Positions 47,701 through 58,539 of a DNA stretch of 64,000 nucleotides are shown here, piece after piece. This DNA is from Sordaria brevicollis (Eukaryota > Ascomycota > Sordariomycetes > Sordariales > Sordariaceae), in assembly GCA_033439795.1 (NCBI GenBank), contig JAUTDP010000013.1:496001-560000 (forward strand). Direction: 5' to 3'. The notes beneath the pieces are model-generated. The model saw only the letters and a list, made by a program, of their open reading frames with translations, searched no databases and had not been told where the DNA came from. Both the position numbers and the translations under genes were made by a program. The stretch's first letter is position 1; each line of letters starts with the position of its first letter.

Positions 47701-48522
47701 GTGCCTGGCTGGAAAGGCTCGACAGACTGCTCACAGCTGGTTGATTTTGACCTGTTGAGTCCTGTGCCGGGGGAGGTCTAGCACCAACAACATGATCTAG
47801 AACCTTTCGGACCGGAGCCTGAGTAAACTGAGCTTCGTCCTCAATTTTGCGCGGTACTTGAGATGGTTGATTCGAATCAGTGGGCGTCCTGCGTATCACA
47901 GGTCTCTGTTGTTGATTCCGGGGTTGGGCCGAGCCGAACTCATTCTGTTGGCCTGTAGGCAGCCGGCGCATTGGGCGGTCATTCGGAGCGCGTTGGAAAG
48001 GTTCTGGTGCCAGCTTTCGGGTGGGCGGAGGAGGAGGCGGAGGAGTTGGCTTGGCAGCTACGGCGGCGGCGGCCATGCGCAACAATCGCTCTCTGGCCGC
48101 TCTTTCGTGAGGAAGCAAGCCATCGTTGGCAGGCTTGGGTGGTTGGGTCTGTTCGGTCCCAGTTCCGGGTGTCGTCGGGGTTGCTGGGGTCGCAGGAGCA
48201 GCAGCCGGTTTCCATGAACCACCCCATCCCGCCGCAGGCTGCTGTTGTTTCGTGCCCCAGCTAGGCTTGTCGTCCCATGAAGAGTATACGCGACGGGTGT
48301 TCGGATGAATTCGTTGCTGTTGTTGCTGACGAAGCTGCCATCTGTGGCGACATAGCAGACACACAGAGGAAGTGCTCTGGTTCTGTTTCCCGTCAAGAAT
48401 TCTTCATGTTAGCTATTTCTACTGATATAGCGACATGGGTTGCTCTAAGTCGTAGACTGATGAGCAATGCGCGCGGATGCGAAATAAGGTCGACTTACCT
48501 GTAACAATCCGCCCCTCATCAT
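44707..48522 (-). CDS. mitochondrial translation initiation factor IF-2
   Basis: Three exons (48522-48499, 48382-44935, 44861-44707) join in phase to 1208 residues. Exon 1 encodes only MMRGGLLQ; splicing adds a leader rich in Arg, Gln and Ser ([28 protein letters not shown]), a mitochondrial presequence. About 550 residues of Pro/Gln/Arg/Glu-rich low-complexity sequence follow. The IF2 N domain is [34 protein letters not shown]. The GTPase starts near residue 695 with [24 protein letters not shown] and NKIDK. Domain II ([13 protein letters not shown]) and the C-terminal IF2 domains complete it. It brings initiator tRNA to the mitochondrial small subunit. The N-terminal region makes it far longer than yeast IFM1. 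Confidence 0.95.
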
Positions 48523-49062
48523 GTTGTTTTATTACAGGGCATACTTTGCCCAACGGGATAAGAAAGGAACGAAAGAAGAACAAGAAGAATGGCGCGAAAG
48601 CCAAGGTGGAATTTTGTTCAGTTGTAACTTACATGGGCGAGCCGATCCGTCCCGCAGTTCGCCAAAGCTTCGTTGGACTGGTGCTGGAGCGCAGCGCTAC
48701 ATAATTAAGGTGGGGACATTGTTAGCTGATAAGATAACGAAGCTCCATGTAAACCGGAAATACCTAGCGAGGGGTTGCTGTCCGGCAGGCACATCGTGAC
48801 ATCAGGTTAGGGTTATAGCAGCGATCTGACAACTCAAGTGCGTTCAGGGGCTTACAAACAATGACAGGTACGTACCGTCGAAGCTTCACCCCTGACGTGG
48901 ACCCTTTTGGCCTCTTGCTCCAGAAATTGTTGGTTCCTCCAACCTGTCTTCTTCCTCTCAACGAAAGCATTCCCAACTTTCGCTTCTCACCGTTTCTTGA
49001 CCTTTTCCCTTCGTTTTTCCTCAGTTCAATCCATCACGACCAAACCCACACCGTCGCCAACC
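48523..49062. other. divergent promoter region
   Basis: About 540 non-coding bases between the mitochondrial IF2 gene (-) and the membrane-protein gene (+). The last 120 bases are C/T-rich, as in a leader. Confidence 0.6.
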
Positions 49063-50118
49063 ATGGCGCCCAAGAAAACCAGCAAAGGAGCAAAAAGCTC
49101 CTCCTCGGGCGGTGGTGCTCTCGAACCGCCCAAGCCCTTCCGTACCGCGCCGGACTCGCTCAAACCCTTCACCTCCTCGCTATCCAAGAAACACGTCTAC
49201 ATCACGCACGTCGACCAAAAGCCAGCCTCCTTCAAGCGCAAGATTTTTTCCGTTCCGATCCTGCTCAACACCGTCGTCTTCGCCCTGTTCCTCTGGCGCA
49301 TGTGGTACATCCTTCCTTACTACGTCGCCCTTCTATCGTCATCCTTCCTCGGCAACGAAAACTACACGACGATCCGCATGGCCGATCTGTCTTACACGCA
49401 ATTCTTCAAGGTGGCGGGCCGCCGCACGCTTACTTTCCTGTTTGATTTCGTCCTGGCCGTGTTCGTCTGGCCTTGGCCCATCGAGTTCGTGTTCGGGCGC
49501 AAGCACGGCAGCCCCGTGTCGTGGCGCACCTCCGTTGGGTTCCGCGACAAGGAGATCTACGTGCGCCGCTCGCGCTCGTGGGACACGCAGGTGCACGGGG
49601 TGGACATCTTCTCGGAGAACCCCAAGGGTAACGAGGCGCGCGGCATCTTCCTGGGCATGGTCCGCAACGCGACCAGCCCCATGCTGCTGCAGGAGAAGAC
49701 GGGGTACCTGACCATGAACGGCGACTGGGACTTGGACTGGAAGGCTATGGTCAAGGCGACTAAGCTGGTGGACAAGAAGGAGGTCACCCTGGATGCGTTC
49801 AGGACGTTGGTGCTTTACCACCATGACAAGTTTGGGTGGATCGCGATTGACATGAATGCTTCTGGAGAGAACGCGCAGGAGGATGAGCGCAGGAGACAAG
49901 TTTTTGCGTTCCGTGATGCGCTGGCGGCTATTGGAAAGGAGAACCTTTTCTATCGCTGGATCGAGGTCATTCAGTTCGAGACCCAGCAGGGCGGCTTTAC
50001 GCAGGAGAGGCAGATCGAGGTGGCACAGAAGATCAGGGATCTCTTCAAGGAGAACGGGGTGGACTTTGACGAGTTCTGGAAGGAGGCTGTTGGCTCAGAT
50101 CCTTCGGTCGGGATATAA
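49063..50118 (+). CDS. conserved fungal membrane protein, function unknown
   Basis: A single exon encodes 351 residues from MAPKKTSKGAKSS; an upstream in-frame ATG at 48907 lies in the leader and gives no plausible extension. Two strong hydrophobic segments are seen, at about residues 64-90 (FSVPILLNTVVFALFLWRMWYILPYYVALL) and 122-148 (TLTFLFDFVLAVFVWPWPIEFVF). The rest is a soluble domain with many aromatic and charged residues (DWDLDWKAMVKATKLV; FGWIAIDMNASGENAQEDERRRQ). A topology with both ends on the same side of the membrane is likely. I recognise it as the kind of protein conserved across filamentous ascomycetes, without a known role. Confidence 0.88.
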   Translation: MAPKKTSKGAKSSSSGGGALEPPKPFRTAPDSLKPFTSSLSKKHVYITHVDQKPASFKRKIFSVPILLNTVVFALFLWRMWYILPYYVALLSSSFLGNENYTTIRMADLSYTQFFKVAGRRTLTFLFDFVLAVFVWPWPIEFVFGRKHGSPVSWRTSVGFRDKEIYVRRSRSWDTQVHGVDIFSENPKGNEARGIFLGMVRNATSPMLLQEKTGYLTMNGDWDLDWKAMVKATKLVDKKEVTLDAFRTLVLYHHDKFGWIAIDMNASGENAQEDERRRQVFAFRDALAAIGKENLFYRWIEVIQFETQQGGFTQERQIEVAQKIRDLFKENGVDFDEFWKEAVGSDPSVGI

Positions 50119-50376
50119 ATCACCGGCGTAAGAGCGGCGAAAAGGGGGAAGCGGCGGCATATTACCGCCGACAGAGGGAAGCGGCACAGGGGCATATTTT
50201 ACGATAATCATATAGACCATACATAATGCATATACGGGTATATAGGGCTGGGTAAAATGAAAGGAACCGAAAGAACCCAAAAATCGTTTTCGCTGCTGAT
50301 ATTCGCTGCAGCGAGTCGCAAAAGGAAGACAAATACTAAGAATAAAGGAAACCACAAGACATCACCCGTCTTGCCC

Positions 50377-51322
50377 TTATTTCTTGCCCTTGGTCTTCTT
50401 CTGGGGACCAAGGGCGGCCTCGCGCCTCTTGGCCTCCTTGGCCTCGAACTGCTCCCTCTTGAGCTTCTCCTGGGCTTCGCGCTCTTCCTTCTCGGCCTGT
50501 CAAAGCTGTTAGAAATCATGTCTGTCCAGCATGTGCGGAGAGCCATCAAAACTTGACATACCTGTTTCCTAGCAGCCTCCTGCTCTCTCTTTTCACGGAT
50601 GAGCTTCAACCTAGCGAGATCGGCCTTGGCCTGATCCGTCTTGCCGGCCTCATGAAGCTTCTGATATCTCTCCTTCGCCGCAGCCGCCGCAGCCGCCTCG
50701 CGCTCCTTCCTGTTGCCAGGGGCCGGGGCCGCATTCGATATGCTCATCTTCTTGACGCCAGCGGAAACGTCCTCGTCGTCGGAGTCGGCCTTTACAGGCT
50801 TCTTGGTCTGGTTGCGCGCAGCCTTGGAGTGGTTGGGGTTGGCGGGCATGTCGTCGTCCTCGCTCTCCTCCTCCTCCGAGTCGCTGGGGGGCAGATCGCC
50901 GACCTGCACTGCGGCCTTCTTGGCGCGCGCAATGGCAGCCTCCTTGCGAGCCTTCTTTTGCGCCTTGAGCTCCTCGCGGGTCAGCTCGGCCTTGGGGACC
51001 TTGGAAGAAGAGGGGCCGGCCTCGTCCTCGGAAGACTCCTCCTCCGAAGATTCCTCCTCGGACTCGGAGTCGTTCTTCTGAGCGCCGGCGCTCCACATGC
51101 TCACTTCGTTGCCATCGGCATCGAGGGGGCGAAGGTCGCGGGAGAAGTGGTGGCCACCTGGAAAAGGTAGAATTGGTGGTTAGCAAGCGAATCTGAAATG
51201 TGGGAAGGTTCACTGCCACGGCAGGATCTGAACATTTGGAAGTAGCGGAACATACCTCCACGAGTATACTTCTTGAACTTTCCACCACGTCCACGTCCAG
51301 CCGGGCCAGAACCGCCTGCCAT
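50377..51322 (-). CDS. PDAP1/PAP1-like acid- and heat-stable phosphoprotein
   Basis: Three exons (51322-51256, 51157-50562, 50496-50377) encode 260 residues. The N-terminus [28 protein letters not shown] is typical of the family. Most of the chain is charged: acidic serine clusters ([24 protein letters not shown]) alternate with Lys/Arg/Glu helices. The C-terminal third is a continuous charged helix with the family core ([38 protein letters not shown]). Vertebrate PDAP1 is a casein-kinase substrate with proposed roles in growth signalling and translation. In fungi its role is unknown. The two introns are normal, and the last exon restores the [11 protein letters not shown] end. Confidence 0.9.
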
Positions 51323-52884
51323 TTTGTCTTTTCCGGCTTTTGGGTTGGGTTTCGTAAAGAGATTGATGATGGACTCGGTCGCTGTTGTCCGGTCGAGGAT
51401 TCGTGGATATTATTTATATGGAAGTCGTTCCGAATTTCGAGACGATCTTTAAGAGCTGATAGGAGGTTAGTTGGTATAACTACCACGGAAAGCCGAGGAT
51501 TGGATGGCTCTTACAACAAATGCGACACAACGGCACAGCACTTCTCGAATTTGAGTTTCGTCGAAGAAAGTTAATGGGGGTCTTCCTGGGAATCTGTCGC
51601 ATCCACCTCGCACTCGGGCAGGCTAAGCAGCTGAGATTGCCCCGCATTAGGCAGGTACGAGAGTACATGCAGCCTGCTTTGATGGCAGGCTTACCCAACA
51701 GCCCAATCTGAGAGCCATTATTGGCTTAGCCTTTATCGCCGGTGTGACTCCACCTCGAACCTCCAAAATGTGGAGGACGCTCCGTGGCTGGAATCGTTGC
51801 GCGCGCGTGAATGGCGGTGCGCCAGCCCCAAGAATGGTGTGGCTTGCGTTTGCTTTAAAAGTGCTGTCTGCGGGCCAAAATTTTTAGGAATTTTTTTTCT
51901 TCTCTTTTTTTTCTCTTCACAACACATAAAACATATGTTCCTTCGTATTCACTCCGGTTTCTGTCCACTGCAATGACATTCTGGAGGGGAAAGCGGAGGA
52001 TAGAAGAGAATTTTTCAAGCTCTTACCCTCTACCTTTGTTCTTCTCTGTCGAGGAGTAGAGAAATATTTTGCCTGGGACATTTTGACACCAAAATTTGAT
52101 CTTTGCTAGAACGTGCAGTATTGTGATTGAGCTGCTTACGCATCTCCATATTTTGGCGATGTCGCTACGATCATGCACACATAGCGTAAACATCTAAGCT
52201 GTTATCTGCGTAATGCAGTTGTCTTGGAACCTCTGTCCCCTGGAGATCCGAACATCAATCGCTGCTGCGGTGGTTGCGAGTTGTTGTTCGGAAATGAAGT
52301 GCAACAAACCAGATGAACCATACTCGTCAGGTCTACAAAATCGACTGTCTGGCTTGTAGCCTGGCGAGTACGTTTTATCTGGCTTTGAAAGCGATTTCAG
52401 GTTGTGGCCGAACCAGAAAGTACGGAAATTGTCATGAACGCGATCGTGCAGACTTAGCTGGCCTTGAGTTCAGGTCCTCGTGCGATATTATCGCCATGTG
52501 GGTTTCATCTACGCCTCCGTTTTGTATGCGTATAGACAGTTTGAGGTAGCTTTGCCTGGGCCACGCCTTATCCGCTCCCCATTGCATCGGCTTCAATTCA
52601 ACCTGCAAGGCAAACATAAAATGCCAGACTAGGTAACGTACTTGAGTTTCTTGTATTCCCGTTTAGAACAAAGTCGAACAGTGCATCATCAACACCATTA
52701 GCATCCGACATCCGTTCTGGGCGGCCGCAAAGTTCACGCATGCCGGGCAAGCGACTGAGAAAACGTAGCAAAATAAGCTTTTTGAGTTCCATAATGCAGC
52801 TTTCAACTACCCAACTTGATAACCACTACTCTAATTCCATCTATCTCTCAACCCCTCCTAATCCTGACACCTCACATCTCTGAT
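51323..52884. other. intergenic region
   Basis: About 1.56 kb with no supported gene, between the PDAP1-like and eIF2A genes, which are both on the minus strand. Only short frames without support are seen. Confidence 0.5.
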
Positions 52885-54979
52885 CTAGTGACCCTCCTTC
52901 TCCAGGGCCTCCAACTCCTTAATGACGGAAGCCTTGGTGGCGATCTTCTTCAGCTGGGTATCCTCCAACTTCTCGCCACCAGCATGTCTCATCTCAAGAT
53001 CCTCAATGGCGCGGATCTTCTTCTGGAGAGACCTGATCTTCTTGGCGTTGGCGCTCTGGGCCGCCGACGCGGCGGCATCAAGGACCGGCGCAGCCTGCTG
53101 AGCAGAAACATTGGGCTGGCGCACGTTCGAGCGGCTGCGGTGGTTGTTCTGAGTGCGGACAGCCAGGTTGTTGCTGCGCGACTGGCTGCGCGAATGGTGA
53201 CGCTGGTGATTGCGATCGGGGCTGCGGCCGTCGGTAGGCTCGCGGGGAGGTGCAAGACCGCCCTCGTTAGGGGTAGTCGCGCCCTCGCCCGCCTGGCCCT
53301 CCTTGGCCTTCTTGTTGCGCTTCTTCTTGTTCTTCAGGGCAGTCTTGGACAAGTTCTCATCGTCCACAGCAGCGCCGGGAACAGAAGGTCTCGCAGGCTC
53401 GGCAAACTCGGCGCCAGGAATCTGACGGCGCGGGCGGCCGAACCCATTAGGACCGACCTGAGGCACGCCGTTGCTAACCGAGTGCGCGGCACCTCCCTCG
53501 TCCTCGCGCTTGAAGTGAAGAGGGGTGGAAGAGCCACGGGCGCCGGGCGGGCGGTAGGCACCGACAGGCTTGGAGGGCGTCTTGACAGTGCCGAGGTAAG
53601 CCAAAGCCGAGGGGTGAGGAGCAGGCACGGGGTGCAGCGGGTCAATGTTGGGAAGGCTGCCAGCGGGAACGGGGCGCCAGAGGACGTTGTACAACTCAAC
53701 CATGTCCTCGTTGTACATGATACCGCCACCAACGTGCCAAAGCTTGATGCCGTTATCGACACGAAGACGAGGAGAGGTGGTGGCCGTCATGATATAGCGG
53801 CTGTCGGGAGACCAGGTGCAGACACTAGGGTTACCGCTTTCGATGGTGGTGATCTTGCGATAATCCTTCTCAAGGTCGTAAACATCGATCTGACCCGCCA
53901 AGTTGCCGAAGCCGGCAACCAAGGCGAAACGGCCAGTAGGCGAGAAGATGATGGTATTACGGGGGCCAAGAGGGAACGAGTGGGTGGCAACGGCGCGGTG
54001 GTTGAAGATGGTGGTCTTCGCGGGCATGTAGCCGTATACGACACCGAACTCCTTGGAGTTGGGGGACCACGAGACGTCGTGGATGGGGCCCTCCTTGTCG
54101 AGAGTGACGCGAGCGTCAAATGAGCCGTTGGCGCTCAGGAGGTACATGTTGGTCTCGCCGTAGTAGCTCTTGTTGGACTTGTCAACCTCTGTTTGCGCCA
54201 GCACAATCAGGGCAGTTCCAAGCTGGTTCCACTTGAGCTGGACCTTGTCGGCCTTGAAGAAGGTCTTTTGCGAAATCGGGCTGGTGAACTGGGGAACGTT
54301 GAAGACCTTGACGGAGGCGGGGTGTCCCTGTAATCAAAGGTTAGACCATGATCAACTTTGAAGTCCAACGCGTGCAGAAGAAGGGGTCACGTACCTTGCG
54401 CTCGGGGACAAAGACGGCAACGTTCTGGTTCTTACCGGGCGCAAGAGCAAAGTCAGAGACGCCCTCAACGCGCAGCTTGTTCCAGACGGTACCGAGATCG
54501 TCGCTCTGGTAGAACTGGACCTCGTTGGTGACGATGCGCGCGCAGAAGCGCTCATCCTCGGTGTACTGCAGGTTCCAGCCATTAGCAGACTTTTGGACGA
54601 ACTTGCCGATGGGTTGCTTCTCAGCATCATCGGCAAGCTCCTCGATGGTGCGCCAGATCTTCAGGTTCTTGGTGGCATCGCCATTCTCATCCTTGGCGGG
54701 GCGCTCCCAGGTGCTCAAGTAGGTACCCTTGGGAGAGAAGCTGAGATCGTAGACGGCAGGGATGGGCAGCGAAGTCAGGACGTGGCCGACAGACGCGTCG
54801 ACAATGACGACGCCCTCGCTAGTGGCGTAGGCGAAGTAGCGGCCGCATCCCGAGTAGACACAGCACCGGAGATTCCCTTCGGGCTTGGTGAATCCAGGAA
54901 GGGCTTCGTAGACAGGGTCGGCATCAAAGACGCCGATGGCCTTCTGGGTTCGGTAGGCGAACTGCAACGGACTGGCCAT
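52885..54979 (-). CDS. eukaryotic translation initiation factor 2A
   Basis: Two exons (54979-54395 and 54327-52885) give 675 residues; the 67-base intron has a GTACGT donor and a CTAAC branch site. The N-terminal two thirds is a beta-propeller of WD40-like repeats typical of eIF2A (VYSGCGRYFAYATSEGV, DLSFSPKGTYLSTWERP, DVSWSPNSKEFGVVYGYMP, NTIIFSPTGRFALVAGFGNLAGQIDVYD). The last part is a Lys/Glu-rich helix (KIRSLQKKIRAIEDLEMRHAGGEKL). eIF2A can deliver Met-tRNA to the 40S subunit for some non-canonical starts and is not essential in yeast. The gene starts at MASPLQFAYRTQKAIG, as in homologues. Confidence 0.96.
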
Positions 54980-57900
54980 GACTAGCGAAAGTCACAGGTG
55001 TATCGCGCGGTGTGCAGAAAGCGGTGTAGGATTTTCGTTTCGTTACCTGGCTCCTTGTTCCCGGGGGACTGGAGTCGTCGCTGCGAGCAAGAGGCGGACC
55101 TTTAATCGATAAGGGTCACGCTTGATGTCGAAGCTGCGAGAGGCAAAGCTAGGAAGCTTTGTTGTGTGCTGGCGACGGCGGAGTGGTTGGGAGAGTATCG
55201 GTCTGGCGCAACACAATAATGGTGATTGCGCAAAGGTTTCAACTCGACTAAGCAGAAGCAGTAGCAGAATTCGACAGAGTGCAACACAAAGCGACGCTTG
55301 TTTGCTGAGTCCTGGGTATGATAGGCTGTTGGAGAGCGACTCAGGGACGGGGAGGCGGGAGGCGGAAGATATCAGATCTTGAATCGCAAGAGGATTGTTG
55401 TTGGCCAACGAAGGGAGACCGTGACGATGGGGACAACAATGCGATGTTGTTTTGGACGACGGCGAGGGACAAAGACCACACGAGCCGTGGTGGAGATCCA
55501 AAGAAGAATAAAATCGACCGAATTCAGGAACGGGAACGATGGAGAAGAGAAGCACCCTCAGGGAAAGAATTGGCAAAGGCGGTGCGAGTGTGGTTGACGG
55601 GGGGGTGGGAAGAGGTAAGAAGAGGAAAAGAGAAGAGAGGGCGGAAGGGTGGGTTAGGAGAAAGGGAGGAAAAGTAGGACGACTATGGAGAACGGCAGAG
55701 AAGGACGCGAAAGAAAGTTACGATACGGGGGCGCGGTTCCACAGGTATCGTGGTATCGTGGTTTCGGTTTTTTTGGTTTTTTTATTTCCATCTTACCAAT
55801 TTCAACTTTTTTTTTTTGGTTTCTCTCTTCCAACCACAATCCATCTCACTGCATCATACATACACAGAGGTATTCGATTGGGCATTGGCACGGGCAGGCA
55901 CTGGCCACGCGATCATCAAATAGACGAGAGCTGAAAAGGCGGGATCTTGGTGGTTCAATACGGCTTCGTACACGAACCCCTCTACGTAAGGTATAGATCC
56001 GTAGAGATGCTCCAGCAAGACGGCGACTGAAGGACTCGTTCGCCTTTTGTTTGGTGATCCCATCATGTTCTTCTCAGAAGGATCATCGGAGCATGCATCA
56101 TTCGCGGCAGTTGTCCCTTTGCTGATTCAGACTTTCCCATAGTCTCACTGACCCTTCAGACTTCAGCGGAGGTTTCCTCGAGGCGGAGGCTGAGGGACCG
56201 AACACACACCGAACGGTCGCAGTGGCAGCGCAGCCCCGCCGTGGGGCCGTGTCACTGTGAAACTTTCGGTGACATTGGGTGACGGTCGTTAGTGACGGTT
56301 CCCGTAAGCCCCATAGGGACCAGCATGAGCCTATCAGATCTTAACGGGTCCTATCACGGCCACCAGCCGATCTCCAACATCTCCAAACAGGTCGCGGCCC
56401 CCGGAGTTCTAGGCTTTGTTGGCCCTTTCAGCGGCGCGCCAAGTCGTGGCCAAGACCCCGCCCGATTTGCCTTGTCGTCAACGTCGTCAACGACCCCGTA
56501 GGAGCCCGACCACCCCGACGACACTCAGGACGGAAGACATCGGACCAGGGGCGATCTTTCAACTTTTTTGTCCAGCCTCTAGAATCAGAGCTGTTCCATT
56601 TCGTCACCACTTTCATCGATGCTCCATCACGCTGAGGCGGTCCTGGGCCAACATCGAAAGTTACCAGTGAAACTACGACCTCCAGCTTGGTTGTTCCTGA
56701 AAGAATGGTTTCATGATGCACACATTCTGATCCCACTGCCGTCCTTGCCAGTTGAAGTTGGGAGAGTCATGACTTCCTTGAGGTTTGTTTCATTGCCGTG
56801 CCTACATTGTGTTATTTACGTTTAAGCCTCGAACGCTCAATGCCTCTTTACACACCCCATACATCATATGTAGCCATAGAATGGCTCTCATCGTTTCTGG
56901 CCTCTCTATCCACAAATAGGTCAGATATTCTACGTCAAAGATAATTGGATCATGCCTGACGGCCGGTATGGTTTATTTTTATGTTTTCCTTGGGTCTTTG
57001 GCCTTTGGTGTGCCTTATAGGTAAGGTACCTAGAGCTGACCCTCATGTTGCCACTGCTTCCTTCTTTTGATCTGTTTCCCAAAGTCAACTTGAAGGCAGC
57101 TACCTATTTCCTGCTGTAGGCATAGCACAAGGGAATCTACACAACCACTATTAATCAGAACTGGAACATTTTCATGAACAACCACCTGCATTCGTCAAAA
57201 GAATCATCGTATTCAAGTTGCAAGCGCACCCAAAGCGAGTACGGATGGTGGATGCCAAAGAATGCAGAAACACTTTCAACTTCTCTACAGAATTCTGGCT
57301 GCCCCTGGCATTCGTCATGTGCTCGAGGCTCCGGCTGTATGAGGGCCTTGAATGGCGGGGGTGACATCATGATGAATGCCATGCTCAGTCGGGCAGTCAG
57401 ATGTGGCAGTCACGGGAAGAAAGGGAAAGCGGAAGCTATACGAATGTGGCCCTGGAGGCAAGTGCGAACAATCTAGCCCAGAGGTGCCCGGCTCTAGGTC
57501 AAGAAGTGCAAAAGGAAGCTACGTCTAGGTAGGTAACTACTTCGATGTGGATATCTCAACCGCACCTTCCTGAATATAAGGGAAAGGATGGGCAGATTAT
57601 CTCTACACTGACCTTATGGGCCATGGTGTGCAACTTCCACTTGCTGTTCTTTGGATCCCAGTTGAAGGACAAGTTGAATTGTATGAATGGAGCCATTATG
57701 GCCTGTTTTCACTAGTCTTTGGAATATCGAAATATCGCTTGTTAAAGAATATGTCGAATTGCTCGCCTCAGGAAACAGGATTTCCGTCAACATCCTCCAA
57801 TGAATATCACCTAGACGCATTCTTTTGACACAGGTATGTCCTTGTTCGATAGCATTACTTACTTTGGACGGACAGCCTACTAACGAGAACACCACAGGTA

Positions 57901-58539
57901 GGTAGCTTTACGTTGTCGGGCGTTCCCAACCGCTGTAATGATTACAGTTGAGTTTTTGCAAAAGCAGACCCAAGGCTGCACATTCCAAGCGCAAAGTTCG
58001 TGGGTAACGACGCCGCATGGCGACCTTTTCAGAATTGCTAGACGATAGTTTCAAAGTTCGCTCGGTGTTCGCTCGGTGTTCGCCTCCATACATGCTCTTG
58101 AACTGCGGAAGCCTCACCAAGAAAAGCATGTGGGTGAACGACAGCGAGACAGAATACCGGCGCGAAACAAGAACACAAACAGTTCTGTTTCCCGCGTCCT
58201 CTGTCAGCGCCCCGGTGGTTCGGGACGAGGGTTTGTGACGGGGACGGTTCTCGCAAGTCACCTGGGCTGGAACCGTTCCCTAGGTGACTGGAAACTGAGG
58301 AAAACCGTCCCAATTCACTTCCACGCGCCGCGTTTGCGCGGCAGCCCAGGTTTCGCCGACCGCCTTTGGCTCAATCTTCCTTTCTCATTACCCCGCCACA
58401 AAACCAAGCCGTTGCTTGGAACTTTTCCAACTGATTGCAACCCGCGCCATCGCAACTTAACCACACTCTACTGCAGCCGTCAAGGAGTTGACGGATTCAA
58501 ATCTCCAGACTCCCGACCACAAGACAGACCAAGGTCATC
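54980..58539. other. long intergenic region
   Basis: About 3.6 kb with no supported gene. The first 700 bases are the leader and promoter of the eIF2A gene. A cluster of GTGAC words lies at 56251-56300 and a short tandem repeat at 58056-58083. Frames in this region lack domains and splice context. Confidence 0.5.
58056..58083. repeat. short tandem repeat, GTTCGCTCGGT x 2.5
   Basis: Two full and one partial copy of an 11-base unit upstream of the 721-residue acidic protein gene. Confidence 0.9.
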
